Shown here one piece after another: positions 34,852-44,149 of a stretch of DNA of 64,000 nt. The DNA is from Paenibacillus sp. HWE-109 (lineage in GTDB: Bacteria; Bacillota; Bacilli; Paenibacillales; NBRC-103111). The stretch is from contig NZ_CP091881.1 in NCBI RefSeq assembly GCF_022163125.1, positions 8,636,501-8,700,500 on the forward strand. The letters are read 5' to 3'. Position numbers and translations under genes: made by a program. Numbering within the stretch: position 1 is the stretch's first letter; each line of letters starts with the position of its first letter. The notes beneath the pieces were generated by a model, which made no database searches, had not been told where the DNA came from, and saw nothing but the letters and a program-made list of their open reading frames with translations.

Positions 34852-36453
34852 ATGAGCGAATCGAATAGGAACCTGCTCGAAAATTTATTGTTCTCTTCCC
34901 TACATATCTATCATTATCAGGGACAAGCAGGGGGGATTTTGCGGAAAAGAACGATTCATTTCTATGCGGTCTGCGTGATAACGGGTGGCAAAGGCGTCGT
35001 TTCCATTAATGATGAGGTCTACGCGGCTGAACAAGGGGATTATTTCGTATTCTTGCCCGGTATGATTGTTGAAGGCAACTCTCATGCCGTTGACCCTATT
35101 CAATATGCAATTGGGCTCTTTTCATGCATGCAAGTAAGCAAGCATAGGAAAGAGTGGCGCATACAGCAGCCTCAATTTGAGCGTAAGGGCAAGATACAAG
35201 TGCCTCCTGATGACTATGATATCAAGGCAGCGGCAGATCAGTTGATGAATGCTAACGCGAATAAACACACGCCGAACGCAATTAAGCGGAAGTATGACTT
35301 GCATCACTTGCTTATGCTGCTCATGACTTGCAGCGGGGTACGCGGAGATATTACGGAAGCCGCCGTGGGTATGGCGCATGCCCTTGCCTACATGAACGAG
35401 AACTTTATGAAGGATACGCGAATTGGTGAATTAGCGCGAATTGCTGGATACAGTACGAATCATTTTATTAGAACGTTCAAGGACCAGATGAATATGACAC
35501 CTACGGAATATGTGCTCAAACAGCGTATGGCCAAAGCCAAGCAGCTTCTTTTCTCATCCGAGAAAATGAAGGAAGTGGCTCAGCAAGTGGGCTATAAGGA
35601 TGAACACTATTTCAGCAGGGTATTCAAGAAGGCGGAAGGAACGGCGCCCACGCTGTATTTGAAAGACCAAAGCCGGCGAATTGCTACCTTGTACTATGGG
35701 ATTGATGATTACTTGCTAACACTGGGCCTCAAGCCCGTTGCCGCCTTATCCTATGTAGAGCGAGTATCACACACCTATCCGGTCGACTCTCTGACTGCGT
35801 TCAATAAGGACGTCGTTCGCCTGGACAGCATGAAATTGAATTATAATAAGCTGATTCAAACCAAACCGGATCTCATTCTTACCAGCGATCGTTTAGAAGA
35901 GAATGAGGCTTTGAAACATATTGCACCAACCGCCGTACTAAAGCATTCGAACGATTCAAGCACCATGCTGGCTTATATAGCAGGCATATTAGGCAGGGAA
36001 CAGCAAGCGGCGGTATGGCTTGATAGTTATGCAGAACGAAAGCAAGCGATTCAGAAGAAGATCAAGGAAAAATGGGGGAAGCAGACTGCCTACTGTATTA
36101 GAGTGAGCCCTACTTTCTACCGCATATATGGAATCGATAATCAGATAGGATCGCTTCTCTATGAGGATGCCGGACTTACGCTGCCAAGTGCGATTTCAGC
36201 TCAGGAGTGGGCTATTGATATTCAATTGCAGGATTTGAACGGCTATAATGCCGATCATATTTTCCTTATGACAGATCCAACAGAGGCATCCAGACAACGG
36301 CTGCATAGACTTCTGGAATCGGAGGAATGGAGATCACTAGATGCGGTAAGGAATCATCAGGTGTATGACGCAAGCGATCTGCGATTCAAAACGTTAGGAC
36401 CAGCCGGACGAATGTGGGCACTGAATGATCTCGCGGATCAGCTGAGAATCTAG
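34852..36453 (+). CDS. AraC-type regulator fused to a siderophore-binding (TroA-like) domain, Btr-like
   Basis: The 533-residue protein has an N-terminal cupin-like AraC domain, a central double helix-turn-helix (about residues 180-275; ARIAGYSTNHFIRTFKDQ and VAQQVGYKDEHYFSRVFKK) and a C-terminal periplasmic-binding-protein domain (about 280-530) of the ferric-siderophore class. In Bacillus subtilis, Btr has this layout and activates siderophore uptake genes when the siderophore is bound. The adjacent lipoprotein SBP is the natural target. The ATG at 34852 follows AGAGGAAG. A -10-like TATACT lies at 34789. Confidence 0.87.
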   Translation: MSESNRNLLENLLFSSLHIYHYQGQAGGILRKRTIHFYAVCVITGGKGVVSINDEVYAAEQGDYFVFLPGMIVEGNSHAVDPIQYAIGLFSCMQVSKHRKEWRIQQPQFERKGKIQVPPDDYDIKAAADQLMNANANKHTPNAIKRKYDLHHLLMLLMTCSGVRGDITEAAVGMAHALAYMNENFMKDTRIGELARIAGYSTNHFIRTFKDQMNMTPTEYVLKQRMAKAKQLLFSSEKMKEVAQQVGYKDEHYFSRVFKKAEGTAPTLYLKDQSRRIATLYYGIDDYLLTLGLKPVAALSYVERVSHTYPVDSLTAFNKDVVRLDSMKLNYNKLIQTKPDLILTSDRLEENEALKHIAPTAVLKHSNDSSTMLAYIAGILGREQQAAVWLDSYAERKQAIQKKIKEKWGKQTAYCIRVSPTFYRIYGIDNQIGSLLYEDAGLTLPSAISAQEWAIDIQLQDLNGYNADHIFLMTDPTEASRQRLHRLLESEEWRSLDAVRNHQVYDASDLRFKTLGPAGRMWALNDLADQLRI

Positions 36454-36522
36454 CATGGTGAAATAGTTCAACCAAAAAGAGGGGGATAATCCATTGTTAA
36501 TCCCGGTCTCATTCCTTAAAAT

Positions 36523-36541
36523 GATAATGATTATTATTATT
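36523..36541 (+). promoter_or_regulatory. Fur box upstream of the siderophore SBP gene
   Basis: GATAATGATTATTATTATT matches 16 of 19 positions of the Fur consensus. It lies 26 bp before the ATG at 36567, which implies iron-dependent repression. Confidence 0.8.
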
Positions 36542-36566
36542 AATTAGAAATGGGGAACGGAAACAA

Positions 36567-37538
36567 ATGCATAGATTCAAATTAACCGCAGTACTTATGG
36601 CTGCCGTCCTATTAGGTTTATTGGTCGCTTGCGGCAGCAATAAAGAGCCAGTTCAGCAGGAGCAAACCAAAGCAACCGCGGACAAAGCAACGAGAACGAT
36701 CACTCATCTCAAAGGAAGTACCGTTATTCCTGCTAAAATAAATAAGGTCGTAGTTCTGTCAGCAGCCTATATCGATCACTTGCTCACGATTGGCGAAAAG
36801 CCGAGCGGGGTGAATGTTGAAGTGCGTTATGGAGGGGATTATCTGCCCTATTTGGCAAGCAAATTGGCAGGTGTGCCGCTTGTCGGTACTGCGGATAGTC
36901 CGAATTTGGAGGCCATTGTTCAGATCGCTCCCGATGTGATTCTCATTGAAAGCCGCACGGCGGATAAAACGTACGAACAGCTGCAGAAAATCGCACCCAC
37001 CATCGTTCTTGGCAATGAGTGGCTTGCCTACGAAAGTGATACGACTTTTTGGACAAAGGATCTGTTAACCATCGCTGAGATGTATGACAAAGTCGATATG
37101 GCCAAAGCGAAGATAGCGCAGTTGGAAGAGAAAGCAGTCAAGGTTAGAGAGAAAATCAAGGCTATGGATAATAAGAAGCTTGCCTATTTGCGTGTAAGAG
37201 AAAAGAACCTTCAGCTATATGCCCAAAATGGGCACCCAACCAATGTTTTGCTGTATCATGATCTTGGATTTACACCATCAGCGCTTACGCCAAAGGATCA
37301 AAGAGCGGATCTTTCCCTGGAGAAAATTCCTGAATTACAGGCGGATTATATTGTCCTGGAAGTGGACCCGAATGCCCGTGACAATCGCAAGAACATGAAC
37401 GAAAGTGCCTTGTGGAAAAATAACCCTGCCGTCCTGAACAACAAGATGTATGAAACGGATTCCTTCTGGTTATTTAAAGGATGGGGTGTTATAGGCCGCG
37501 GAGAGATTATCGACGAAATAACAAAAATGATTCAATAA
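36567..37538 (+). CDS. Iron-siderophore ABC transporter substrate-binding lipoprotein
   Basis: The 323-residue protein has a lipoprotein signal (lipobox LVAC) and a FecB/FhuD-like domain with VVVLSAAYIDHLLTIGEKP, the family IAPDVILIE segment and a C-terminal FWLFKGWGVIGRGEIIDEI. It captures a ferric siderophore at the cell surface. No permease or ATPase genes follow, so it must work with a FhuBGC/FeuBC-type core encoded elsewhere. The Fur box upstream and the Btr-like regulator support iron control. Confidence 0.88.
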   Translation: MHRFKLTAVLMAAVLLGLLVACGSNKEPVQQEQTKATADKATRTITHLKGSTVIPAKINKVVVLSAAYIDHLLTIGEKPSGVNVEVRYGGDYLPYLASKLAGVPLVGTADSPNLEAIVQIAPDVILIESRTADKTYEQLQKIAPTIVLGNEWLAYESDTTFWTKDLLTIAEMYDKVDMAKAKIAQLEEKAVKVREKIKAMDNKKLAYLRVREKNLQLYAQNGHPTNVLLYHDLGFTPSALTPKDQRADLSLEKIPELQADYIVLEVDPNARDNRKNMNESALWKNNPAVLNNKMYETDSFWLFKGWGVIGRGEIIDEITKMIQ

Positions 37539-38330
37539 ATGGCGAACATGGGGCTTTCATACGGGCAAGAGTTGGGTGCTTGCTTGCAGCAATATTTTGT
37601 GACATCGATTCGAAGCTCGCAGGGTCCAGTGTTGGCGAATTCGGCTGAGGATCTGCTCGATGCAACAAGACTAACACCAATTCTGCGGCAGCAGTCTGAC
37701 CAGTTGGGGCAACCTGATCCTGTTGTCATAGGTACTTTATTTGCCAAGCGTTACTCGGTATTCGCAATGGGACTTTTAGCGGCTATCAGTCTCCACGATA
37801 CATCGTTAGCCTTGTCGCATGATCGCGTGCGTTTGCAGGTGACCCAGGCAGGGGCCATGCAGTATGAGACAGCGGTGGAGGATTCCCCTCTGCTGTCCGT
37901 TTCAAATCTCGAGGAACGCAGAGCCAGATTAACGGACTATGTCGTGCGGCTGCAAATGCATTTGCAGCCTATATTTCAAGCCGTGTCTGCACAGACGGGA
38001 GCAAATGTTCAGGTGATGTGGACGTTAGTATCACATAACTTGCACAATCTGTATGCGCGGTTAGAGGCTGATGAGCGCATCTGGCAGACAACCGAACGGC
38101 TGCGCCTGATCATGGCTGATCGGAGTGTGCTCTTGGAACCGAGGAGCGGCCATGCATTTGCCGTTAAGTTTCGTTTGTTCGAGCATTCACAGTGGCAGGG
38201 TTCCCCCTTCTATCTACGTCGTCATTGTTGCCTTGCTTATCGCATACAGCATCCATCTGGGGAGCATGATTACTGCCAGACTTGTCCCAAATTAAGTACG
38301 GAAGAACGGCTGCAGATGCTTGTAAAATAA
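37539..38330 (+). CDS. FhuF-like siderophore-iron reductase with variant 2Fe-2S motif
   Basis: The 263-residue protein begins directly at the stop of the SBP gene (TAA-ATG), so it is coupled to it. The C-terminus carries Cys230-Cys231, then 14 residues, Cys246-x-x-Cys249 (RRHCCLAY and YCQTCPK). FhuF-type reductases bind a 2Fe-2S cluster with CC-x10-C-x2-C and release iron from hydroxamate siderophores; the spacing here is four residues longer. Context strongly supports cytoplasmic reduction of the imported ferric siderophore. The rest of the sequence is only weakly FhuF-like by eye. Confidence 0.75.
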   Translation: MANMGLSYGQELGACLQQYFVTSIRSSQGPVLANSAEDLLDATRLTPILRQQSDQLGQPDPVVIGTLFAKRYSVFAMGLLAAISLHDTSLALSHDRVRLQVTQAGAMQYETAVEDSPLLSVSNLEERRARLTDYVVRLQMHLQPIFQAVSAQTGANVQVMWTLVSHNLHNLYARLEADERIWQTTERLRLIMADRSVLLEPRSGHAFAVKFRLFEHSQWQGSPFYLRRHCCLAYRIQHPSGEHDYCQTCPKLSTEERLQMLVK

Positions 38331-38374
38331 AGGGTTGCCCATCAGGTGAACGGCCTGGAGGGCGGCCCTGTTTT
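38331..38374 (+). terminator. Probable terminator of the siderophore block
   Basis: AGGGTTGCCC (38331-38340) pairs with GGGCGGCCCT (38360-38369) using two G-U pairs, followed by GTTTTG. Confidence 0.55.
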
Positions 38375-38398
38375 GCTGTTTCAACCAACTTCCCTGCT

Positions 38399-38407
38399 TG
38401 CTATAAT
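38399..38407 (+). promoter_or_regulatory. Extended -10 promoter of the GntR-led transport operon
   Basis: TGCTATAAT is a perfect extended -10 element. The -35 region (TTTCAA at 38379-38384, 17-bp spacing) is weak, as is usual for extended -10 promoters. Confidence 0.6.
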
Positions 38408-38437
38408 AGGGGGTATCAAGGATAGGAGGACACCTTC

Positions 38438-39166
38438 ATGGAAAATCAGGCGAAAGTCAGTCAGTATATCATCATTAAGGAAACGCTGGACGAGCTGATG
38501 CAAAGTGGTCAGCTCAAAGTTGGCGATCGCATGCCTCCGGAAATAGAGCTGGCTCGCCAATTTCAAGTGAGCCGGGAAACCGTGCGCGCTGCGATGAAGC
38601 AGTTGGAGCAGGAAGGAAAGCTGGATGTCAGGAAAGGGGTTGGCCGCTTTGTGCGCCGCCCGTTGAACGCCATTCCGAGTAGTATCGACAAATTCATCTC
38701 GACGGAAGAGATCATCCGTTCCGCGGGATTAGTGGAAGGCCAATTGAAGCAATTTGTGCGAACAGAACCTTGTCAGGAGGAATGGGCCGACTATTTGAGA
38801 ATTCCAGTGGGGACGCCTGTTATTATTAATGAACGAACGAGAACGGCTAATGAAGAACCTGTTGCGCATAATGTGAATATTATGCCGCTTGCCTTGGTTG
38901 AGCAGGCTTTTCAGAAAACACCGCTGATCGGCTCCTTGGTTCGGTTTCTGGAATCCGAATGCGGTATTCATCTGACCGCTGCCAATGCGGAGTTGGTCGT
39001 TCCTCATCATTCCCATCCGATTTGCCGCAAGCTTCAAGTGAACAAAGACACAACAGTCCTCATGATGAAGCAAATCCACTTTGACCAAAAGCATATGCCT
39101 GTCTTATTTTCCTACGATTATTACCGTAACGATGTGTTCCAATTCTGGGTGAACCGTCGGAGGTAA
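38438..39166 (+). CDS. GntR/HutC family transcriptional regulator
   Basis: The 242-residue protein has an N-terminal GntR winged helix (about residues 10-70; PPEIELARQFQVSRETVRAAM, LEQEGKLDVRKGVGRFV) and a C-terminal UTRA effector domain. ATAGGAGG precedes the ATG. It is the first gene ahead of a complete ABC importer and a phosphoesterase, so it most likely controls that set, as PhnR-like or GntR-type regulators do for phosphonate or phosphodiester uptake. A gap of about 130 bp to the SBP gene may hold a second promoter. Confidence 0.88.
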   Translation: MENQAKVSQYIIIKETLDELMQSGQLKVGDRMPPEIELARQFQVSRETVRAAMKQLEQEGKLDVRKGVGRFVRRPLNAIPSSIDKFISTEEIIRSAGLVEGQLKQFVRTEPCQEEWADYLRIPVGTPVIINERTRTANEEPVAHNVNIMPLALVEQAFQKTPLIGSLVRFLESECGIHLTAANAELVVPHHSHPICRKLQVNKDTTVLMMKQIHFDQKHMPVLFSYDYYRNDVFQFWVNRRR

Positions 39167-39294
39167 GGCAAGACAGAATTGATGAACTTAACAATTTCTT
39201 CGCACATAGTTGACAGACCGTTAATAAAGCTCATCCATAATAGGAATTGAAGATGTCTAGACAACATTTCAGAAATTCGAAAAGGATGGGGACT

Positions 39295-40500
39295 ATGAAG
39301 AGATTAATGAACGTACTGTGTATTCTGACGTTTACATCAATAGTTTCGGCTGGTTGCGGAACCAATGAGGCTGCGACTAGCACGGCAGCAGTCACGAATG
39401 GAACGACGGCAGCAGCTGCGACTACTGCCGCACCTAAGAAATATGAAATCAATTTGGCAACGGCTGGGGATACGAACATGACGGATCTTCAGGAGAAGAA
39501 TGTTTCCTTGGATTTCCAAAAGCAGTACGCCGGATCTCAAGTTCGAGTCGTGAATACAGGTGCAGGGGACGCTGGCACGCAAAAAATATTTGAAAAATTA
39601 AAAGCCCAAAAAGATGCAGGCAAGACAGAGTGGGATATCGACCTTGCGATTGTGCATCAAAGCGGTATGCAGCAGTTGATTGATAATGACCTATTGGATA
39701 AATGGGTGCCGCAATCAGCTAACAAGCAGTATGTTGTTTCGGCTGACAGCAAAAACAGCCTGGGCACCAATGTAGAAGGTTATGTGATTCCGCTCTTCCA
39801 TAGTCAGGTTGCTCTTGCTTATAACCCGGATAAAGTGAAGCAATTCCCCGCTAACTTCGAGGATCTAACGACTTGGATCAAAGCGAATCCCAAGCGTTTT
39901 GGCTATAACGGCATCCAGAATGGTGCGAGTGGCGTCGCATTTGCCACTGCGTATACGTACTGGAAATCAGGCGACTACAAAAAGCTGAGCGAAGGCCCGT
40001 TTGACGCGTCACTGGAGCAGAAATGGCCGGCAATTATGAAGGAGCTCAAAGCACTTCCTGTTACCTACACGAACGGCAATAACGGTACGCTCGATATGCT
40101 GAACCGTGGTGAAATCGATATGGGACCTGTATGGGTCGATATGTTTAACTTATGGGTGAGCGAAGGACGCATGAACCCTGCATATGGCTTGAAAATCGTC
40201 GATCCCGGCATACCAGGTCAACCGATGTATGTGGTGATTCCCAAAAATGCCAAGAACAAAGAAGCGGCTTTAAAGTATGCCGATTTGTTGACCTCTCCTG
40301 AAACGCAAGCGAAGGTGATTGTAGAGAAAAATAGCTGGTATCCAGGCATTGACGCAACGGCAGTGCTTCCAAAGGTTAGCGAGGAAGGCAAGAAGAAGTT
40401 GTTCAAGGATATTACAGCAGAGGATTTGAATAAACGTGGTCAGTCATTTCCCATCAATACCTACTTCGACCATCTGAAAACGGCATATGAGAAAAACTAA
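39295..40500 (+). CDS. ABC transporter substrate-binding lipoprotein (iron/AEP/polyamine SBP class)
   Basis: The 401-residue lipoprotein (Cys21 in the VSAGC lipobox) is followed by an Ala/Thr-rich linker. The mature domain has NLATAGDTNMTDLQEKNVSL, WDIDLAIVHQSGMQQLID and LDMLNRGEIDMGPVWVDMF, which resemble the Fe3+/putrescine/2-aminoethylphosphonate SBP class instead of the sugar class. I set the start at ATG 39295 after AAGGATGG; the upstream frame from 39247 lacks a signal-peptide character. The cognate permeases and ATPase follow. The phosphoesterase at the end of the operon suggests a phospho-compound ligand. Confidence 0.82.
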   Translation: MKRLMNVLCILTFTSIVSAGCGTNEAATSTAAVTNGTTAAAATTAAPKKYEINLATAGDTNMTDLQEKNVSLDFQKQYAGSQVRVVNTGAGDAGTQKIFEKLKAQKDAGKTEWDIDLAIVHQSGMQQLIDNDLLDKWVPQSANKQYVVSADSKNSLGTNVEGYVIPLFHSQVALAYNPDKVKQFPANFEDLTTWIKANPKRFGYNGIQNGASGVAFATAYTYWKSGDYKKLSEGPFDASLEQKWPAIMKELKALPVTYTNGNNGTLDMLNRGEIDMGPVWVDMFNLWVSEGRMNPAYGLKIVDPGIPGQPMYVVIPKNAKNKEAALKYADLLTSPETQAKVIVEKNSWYPGIDATAVLPKVSEEGKKKLFKDITAEDLNKRGQSFPINTYFDHLKTAYEKN

Positions 40501-41329
40501 TTCACATTCCAACGTCTTTTGGCATCAAGCAGCAGGAGTGGGACTCGCCACTCCTGCTATTGCCGTTGTCGCGCTGCTTTTCATGTACCCGTTTGTTCTC
40601 TCCTTCCTATCGAGCCTCCGCTCCCAGGAGCAGGTATGGACGCTAGCAAATTATGTTGAGGCGTTTTCGCTTTATGGTGGCGACTTGCTGTTTACGCTGT
40701 GGGTGTGTGCGGTCAGTTTAGTTTTGCTTATCGGATGCACTGCGATGATCGGCGGATTTTTGCGCTTAGGCGCCTATCCTGTACTGGAATTTATATTTAA
40801 AATTCCGCTATTCGTTCCGTTCGTTGTCGTAGGGCATGCGATGCGGGTATTTCTGGCACCGCATGGTACGCTGAATTCCGCCATTGCTATAACGGGCTGG
40901 TTCAATCCGGACATGCTGCCATCCTTTGCATTCTCAACGCTCGGCCTTGTTGCCGCTTTGGTGTGGAAAAATCTTGGTTTGGCTCTGCTCCTGGTGCTTG
41001 GCGGCTTCCGCTCCGTGAATGAAGGGATGCTGGAAGCGGCAAGGGGGATGGGGGCAGGCAAGCTCAGATTAATCTGGCATTTCCTCGTTCCCATGAACAA
41101 AAGCAGCATCGGTGTGATGGCTGTTCTAACCTTCACCTCCATGCTAGGCTGCTTCTCGATTCCTGCTATGTTGGGTAACGCGGGCGGGCATCAAATGCTG
41201 ATGATGGATCTATATCATCAAAGCGTCTATCAACATAATTACGGATTAGCGAATGCGATTGGCGTTATTACCTATGTAGCTTCTATGGGAGCTGCCATTT
41301 ACTACCTGAAGGGGTTGTCGAAGAAATGA
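40487..41329 (+). CDS. ABC transporter permease (PotB/PhnU-like)
   Basis: The 280-residue membrane protein has about six helices, including VGLATPAIAVVALLFMYPFVL. Its EAA-type loop is EGMLEAARGMGAGKLRLIWH. Its start overlaps the SBP stop by 14 bp, so translation is coupled. With the next gene it forms the heterodimeric channel of a polyamine/phosphonate-class importer. Confidence 0.88.
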   Translation: MRKTNSHSNVFWHQAAGVGLATPAIAVVALLFMYPFVLSFLSSLRSQEQVWTLANYVEAFSLYGGDLLFTLWVCAVSLVLLIGCTAMIGGFLRLGAYPVLEFIFKIPLFVPFVVVGHAMRVFLAPHGTLNSAIAITGWFNPDMLPSFAFSTLGLVAALVWKNLGLALLLVLGGFRSVNEGMLEAARGMGAGKLRLIWHFLVPMNKSSIGVMAVLTFTSMLGCFSIPAMLGNAGGHQMLMMDLYHQSVYQHNYGLANAIGVITYVASMGAAIYYLKGLSKK

Positions 41330-42186
41330 GCAAATCCATTTCGGCAGCTGCTGCTAGCAGCTCGCATAATCTGATAGGCAGGAAGCCTCCCTTCGCTCGT
41401 ATGACGCGTCGATTATTGTTGTATGCCGTATCGATATTTTTCATATTTGGGCCGCTGTCGAGCCTTATTCTGTGGTCGCTGGCGGAGAAATGGTTCTGGC
41501 CGCACCCGTTCCCAAGCGCTTGGGGATTCAAGTATTGGCATCAAGTATTTGAGGGTAAAATGCTCTCCTCGCTGGGCCTGAGCTTCGCCATCGCCATTAC
41601 GGTCACACTGCTCTGTTTGGTGCTGACCGTCCCTTTGTCTTATCTCATTGCTCGCAACCGGCTTCCTTTCAAGCATGTGATTCTGCTGTTGTTTCTGCTG
41701 CCTCAGGCATTCCCGCAGCTGCCAGTCTTCACGAATGCGATGGTTTTTCTCTATCGATTTGATTTGGTAGGCACGTTGACGGGGCTGACATTGATTCATT
41801 TGGTGGGAGCCATCGTGTTCTCAGTATGGACGTTGGTATCCGTGTTTCAATCTGTAGCGGAATCGATGGAAGAGGCTTCATATATGCTCGGTGGCGGGAA
41901 AGTGTACACGTTTTTTCATGTGGTGCTGCCGATGGCTGCCCCTGGGATTATCGCGAGTTCGTTATTAGTTTTTTTATATTCGTTGGATGAGTTCACCGGC
42001 AGCTTATTAATTGGCGCGCCATTTCATATTACGATGCCTGTCTTTATGTATAACGCTGCCAATGGCTACGAGATGCAGGTCGCTTCAGTCACCTCAGTAC
42101 TGCTGATGGTACCGGGAATCATCTTGTTGTTTTTCCTGCAACGGTTTATGCGTTCAGAATATTTGGCTGCATTCGGGAGGGTTTAA
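41326..42186 (+). CDS. ABC transporter permease (PotC/PhnV-like)
   Basis: The 286-residue membrane protein starts in an ATGA overlap with the previous permease. Helices include LLLYAVSIFFIFGPLSSLIL, and the EAA loop is EEASYMLGGGKVYTFFHVVL. It ends two bases before the ATPase gene begins. Confidence 0.88.
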   Translation: MSKSISAAAASSSHNLIGRKPPFARMTRRLLLYAVSIFFIFGPLSSLILWSLAEKWFWPHPFPSAWGFKYWHQVFEGKMLSSLGLSFAIAITVTLLCLVLTVPLSYLIARNRLPFKHVILLLFLLPQAFPQLPVFTNAMVFLYRFDLVGTLTGLTLIHLVGAIVFSVWTLVSVFQSVAESMEEASYMLGGGKVYTFFHVVLPMAAPGIIASSLLVFLYSLDEFTGSLLIGAPFHITMPVFMYNAANGYEMQVASVTSVLLMVPGIILLFFLQRFMRSEYLAAFGRV

Positions 42187-42187
42187 G

Positions 42188-43204
42188 ATGGGCATCACCA
42201 TTCAAAGCTTGAACAAGCGTTACGGTAAAAAGAGGGGGATTACAGATATCAACCTAGCCCTGCCCAAAGGTGGATTAACAGCCATTGTCGGGCCCAGCGG
42301 ATGCGGGAAAACGACGCTGCTCAGGACGCTGGCTGGATTCTTGACGGCTGATGAGGGGCGTATCCTATTCGGCTCCCAAGACGTTACGCATACTTCCCCC
42401 CAGCAGCGGAAAGCGGCCATGGTCTTTCAACATTACGCGCTCTGGCCGCATATGAGCGTATTCGACAATGTCGCTTATGGTCTGAAGCTGCAAAAGGTGG
42501 CGAAGCTGGACCGGGAAGCCCGCGTGCATGAAGTGCTGGAACGGGTAGAAATCGATACGTCCGACATTGCGGCCCGCTATCCGCAGCAATATTCCGGCGG
42601 ACAGCAGCAGCGAATTGCGCTAGCCAGAGCGCTAGTCGTGCAGCCTGAGGTGCTGCTGCTCGATGAACCTTTGTCCAATCTGGATGCGAAGGTACGTCAA
42701 AGGCTAAGGGTTGGGATTCGCAGCATCCAGCAATCTTTTGGCATTACAGCCGTTTATGTGACACATGATCAGGAAGAAGCTTTATCGATGGCCGATTACG
42801 TGATTGTTATGAACGAGGGCAGGGTTGAACAAGCGGGCACGCCGGAAGAGATCTATCGCCAGCCCTCCACGTATTTTACGGCTCAATTTCTGGGAGAAAG
42901 CCACACGCTCACACTTCATCGACAAGGGACACGTCAGAAAGTTGTTATCCGCTCTGGAGACTCATTTATTGAATCAAATGGTGAAGTTCATCGAGATGAC
43001 GAAGGCAAGCAGCAGGTAAGAGAAGAGAATGGCCATTATGTGCTGCAGGGGACTATTCGCCATCATTTATTTATGGGGTCCTACTACCGCTATATGGTAG
43101 AGATTGACGGTCAACACATCTTTGTTGACGATGATGCGCTTCTTCAGGCGGGGCCCTGCACCGTCAAAATTCCTTGTGAAAAAGCCTATTGGTTTGACAT
43201 CTAA
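42188..43204 (+). CDS. ABC transporter ATP-binding protein (PotA/FbpC/PhnT-like)
   Basis: The 338-residue ATPase has Walker A GPSGCGKTT, the Q-loop VFQHYALWPHMSVFDNVAYG, signature YSGGQQQRIALARAL, Walker B LLLDEPLSNLD and the H-loop YVTHDQEEAL. A C-terminal TOBE domain (about residues 240-338) is typical of the polyamine/iron/AEP/sulfate class. This is the only importer in the window with its own ATPase, which sets it apart from the four CUT1 sugar systems. Confidence 0.93.
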   Translation: MGITIQSLNKRYGKKRGITDINLALPKGGLTAIVGPSGCGKTTLLRTLAGFLTADEGRILFGSQDVTHTSPQQRKAAMVFQHYALWPHMSVFDNVAYGLKLQKVAKLDREARVHEVLERVEIDTSDIAARYPQQYSGGQQQRIALARALVVQPEVLLLDEPLSNLDAKVRQRLRVGIRSIQQSFGITAVYVTHDQEEALSMADYVIVMNEGRVEQAGTPEEIYRQPSTYFTAQFLGESHTLTLHRQGTRQKVVIRSGDSFIESNGEVHRDDEGKQQVREENGHYVLQGTIRHHLFMGSYYRYMVEIDGQHIFVDDDALLQAGPCTVKIPCEKAYWFDI

Positions 43205-43228
43205 CAGATAGAGGGAGGCCAGCTATCC

Positions 43229-44059
43229 ATGCGATTGATCGTGATGGGAGACTTGCATTATTCGCTGATGAATGGCGGCGCTGAGGAAGTGCTGGAGGCG
43301 CGGGATAAGTTCTACAGGGCTATGATTCATCATTTTGTACAATTGGAAGCTGATTATCATATTTCACTGGGGGACCTCACCCATGAGGGAGTGCCGGAAG
43401 AGTTCGAGCACATGTTGCAGTGGATCGGCGGCAATGTCGGTCACTTCATACCGGTGATTGGGAACCATGACGCTTATTTGCTTCCCAAATCGGACATTAC
43501 CGCAATCATCGGTCACAAGCGGTATCAGGCCATCGAGCGAGATGAGGCTCATATCCTTATTCTCGATACGACCAAAGAAATGAATCGGGATGACTGGGGC
43601 GGGGAGCTGGATGAGGAGCAGCTAAGATGGCTTGAAGATGAGCTCGTGAAGTCAGGGAATAAGCCGGTTTTGGTGTTTGGTCACCATCCGGTATATGGCA
43701 CGACGGCACGCTCAACCATGGAGATGATGTCGATTGACCCGCGAACGGATATTCGAGCTGTTCTGAACAAGAAGCAAGGACAAGGATTCTACTTCTGCGG
43801 ACATAACCATGTGAATTCCATTGTGCAAGAGGATAATTGGTTTTATATTCAGACAGCAGCTTGTCTGGATGTTCCAGCCTTCCGCAGGGTTGAGCTGCAT
43901 GAAGGTGCGGTTCGAATTGATCTTGTTGCTATAGACGATGCCGAACTGGCCAACTACATGGAAATTGTGTATGCCAATATACCGGGATGGGAATCCATCG
44001 TGACGGCAAATGGCGAAGAAAAAGACAGGGTTCTGGAAGTGAAGCTCCTGTCTAACTAA
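43229..44059 (+). CDS. Calcineurin-like metallophosphoesterase
   Basis: The 276-residue enzyme has all dimetal motifs: MGDLHYS, SLGDLTHEG, VIGNHDAY, VFGHHPVYG and CGHNHVNS. It resembles the class III phosphodiesterase / GpdQ-like branch that cleaves phosphodiesters or phosphomonoesters in the cytoplasm. It is 24 bp downstream of the ATPase gene and ends in a terminator, so it is the catabolic gene of this import operon. A substrate such as a glycerophosphodiester is plausible but not shown. Confidence 0.85.
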   Translation: MRLIVMGDLHYSLMNGGAEEVLEARDKFYRAMIHHFVQLEADYHISLGDLTHEGVPEEFEHMLQWIGGNVGHFIPVIGNHDAYLLPKSDITAIIGHKRYQAIERDEAHILILDTTKEMNRDDWGGELDEEQLRWLEDELVKSGNKPVLVFGHHPVYGTTARSTMEMMSIDPRTDIRAVLNKKQGQGFYFCGHNHVNSIVQEDNWFYIQTAACLDVPAFRRVELHEGAVRIDLVAIDDAELANYMEIVYANIPGWESIVTANGEEKDRVLEVKLLSN

Positions 44060-44092
44060 TCTTCCTATCAGGCCTAATTTCTCAACAGACCC

Positions 44093-44129
44093 AACAAAGC
44101 AGCTGCCACACAGCCGCTTTGTTTTTTTT
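44093..44129 (+). terminator. Rho-independent terminator
   Basis: ACAAAGC (44094-44100) pairs with GCTTTGT (44116-44122), followed by eight T residues. It ends the phosphoesterase operon and lies 20 bp from the convergent oxidoreductase gene. Confidence 0.88.
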
Positions 44130-44149
44130 GCCTTACGACCAGTCAATCG

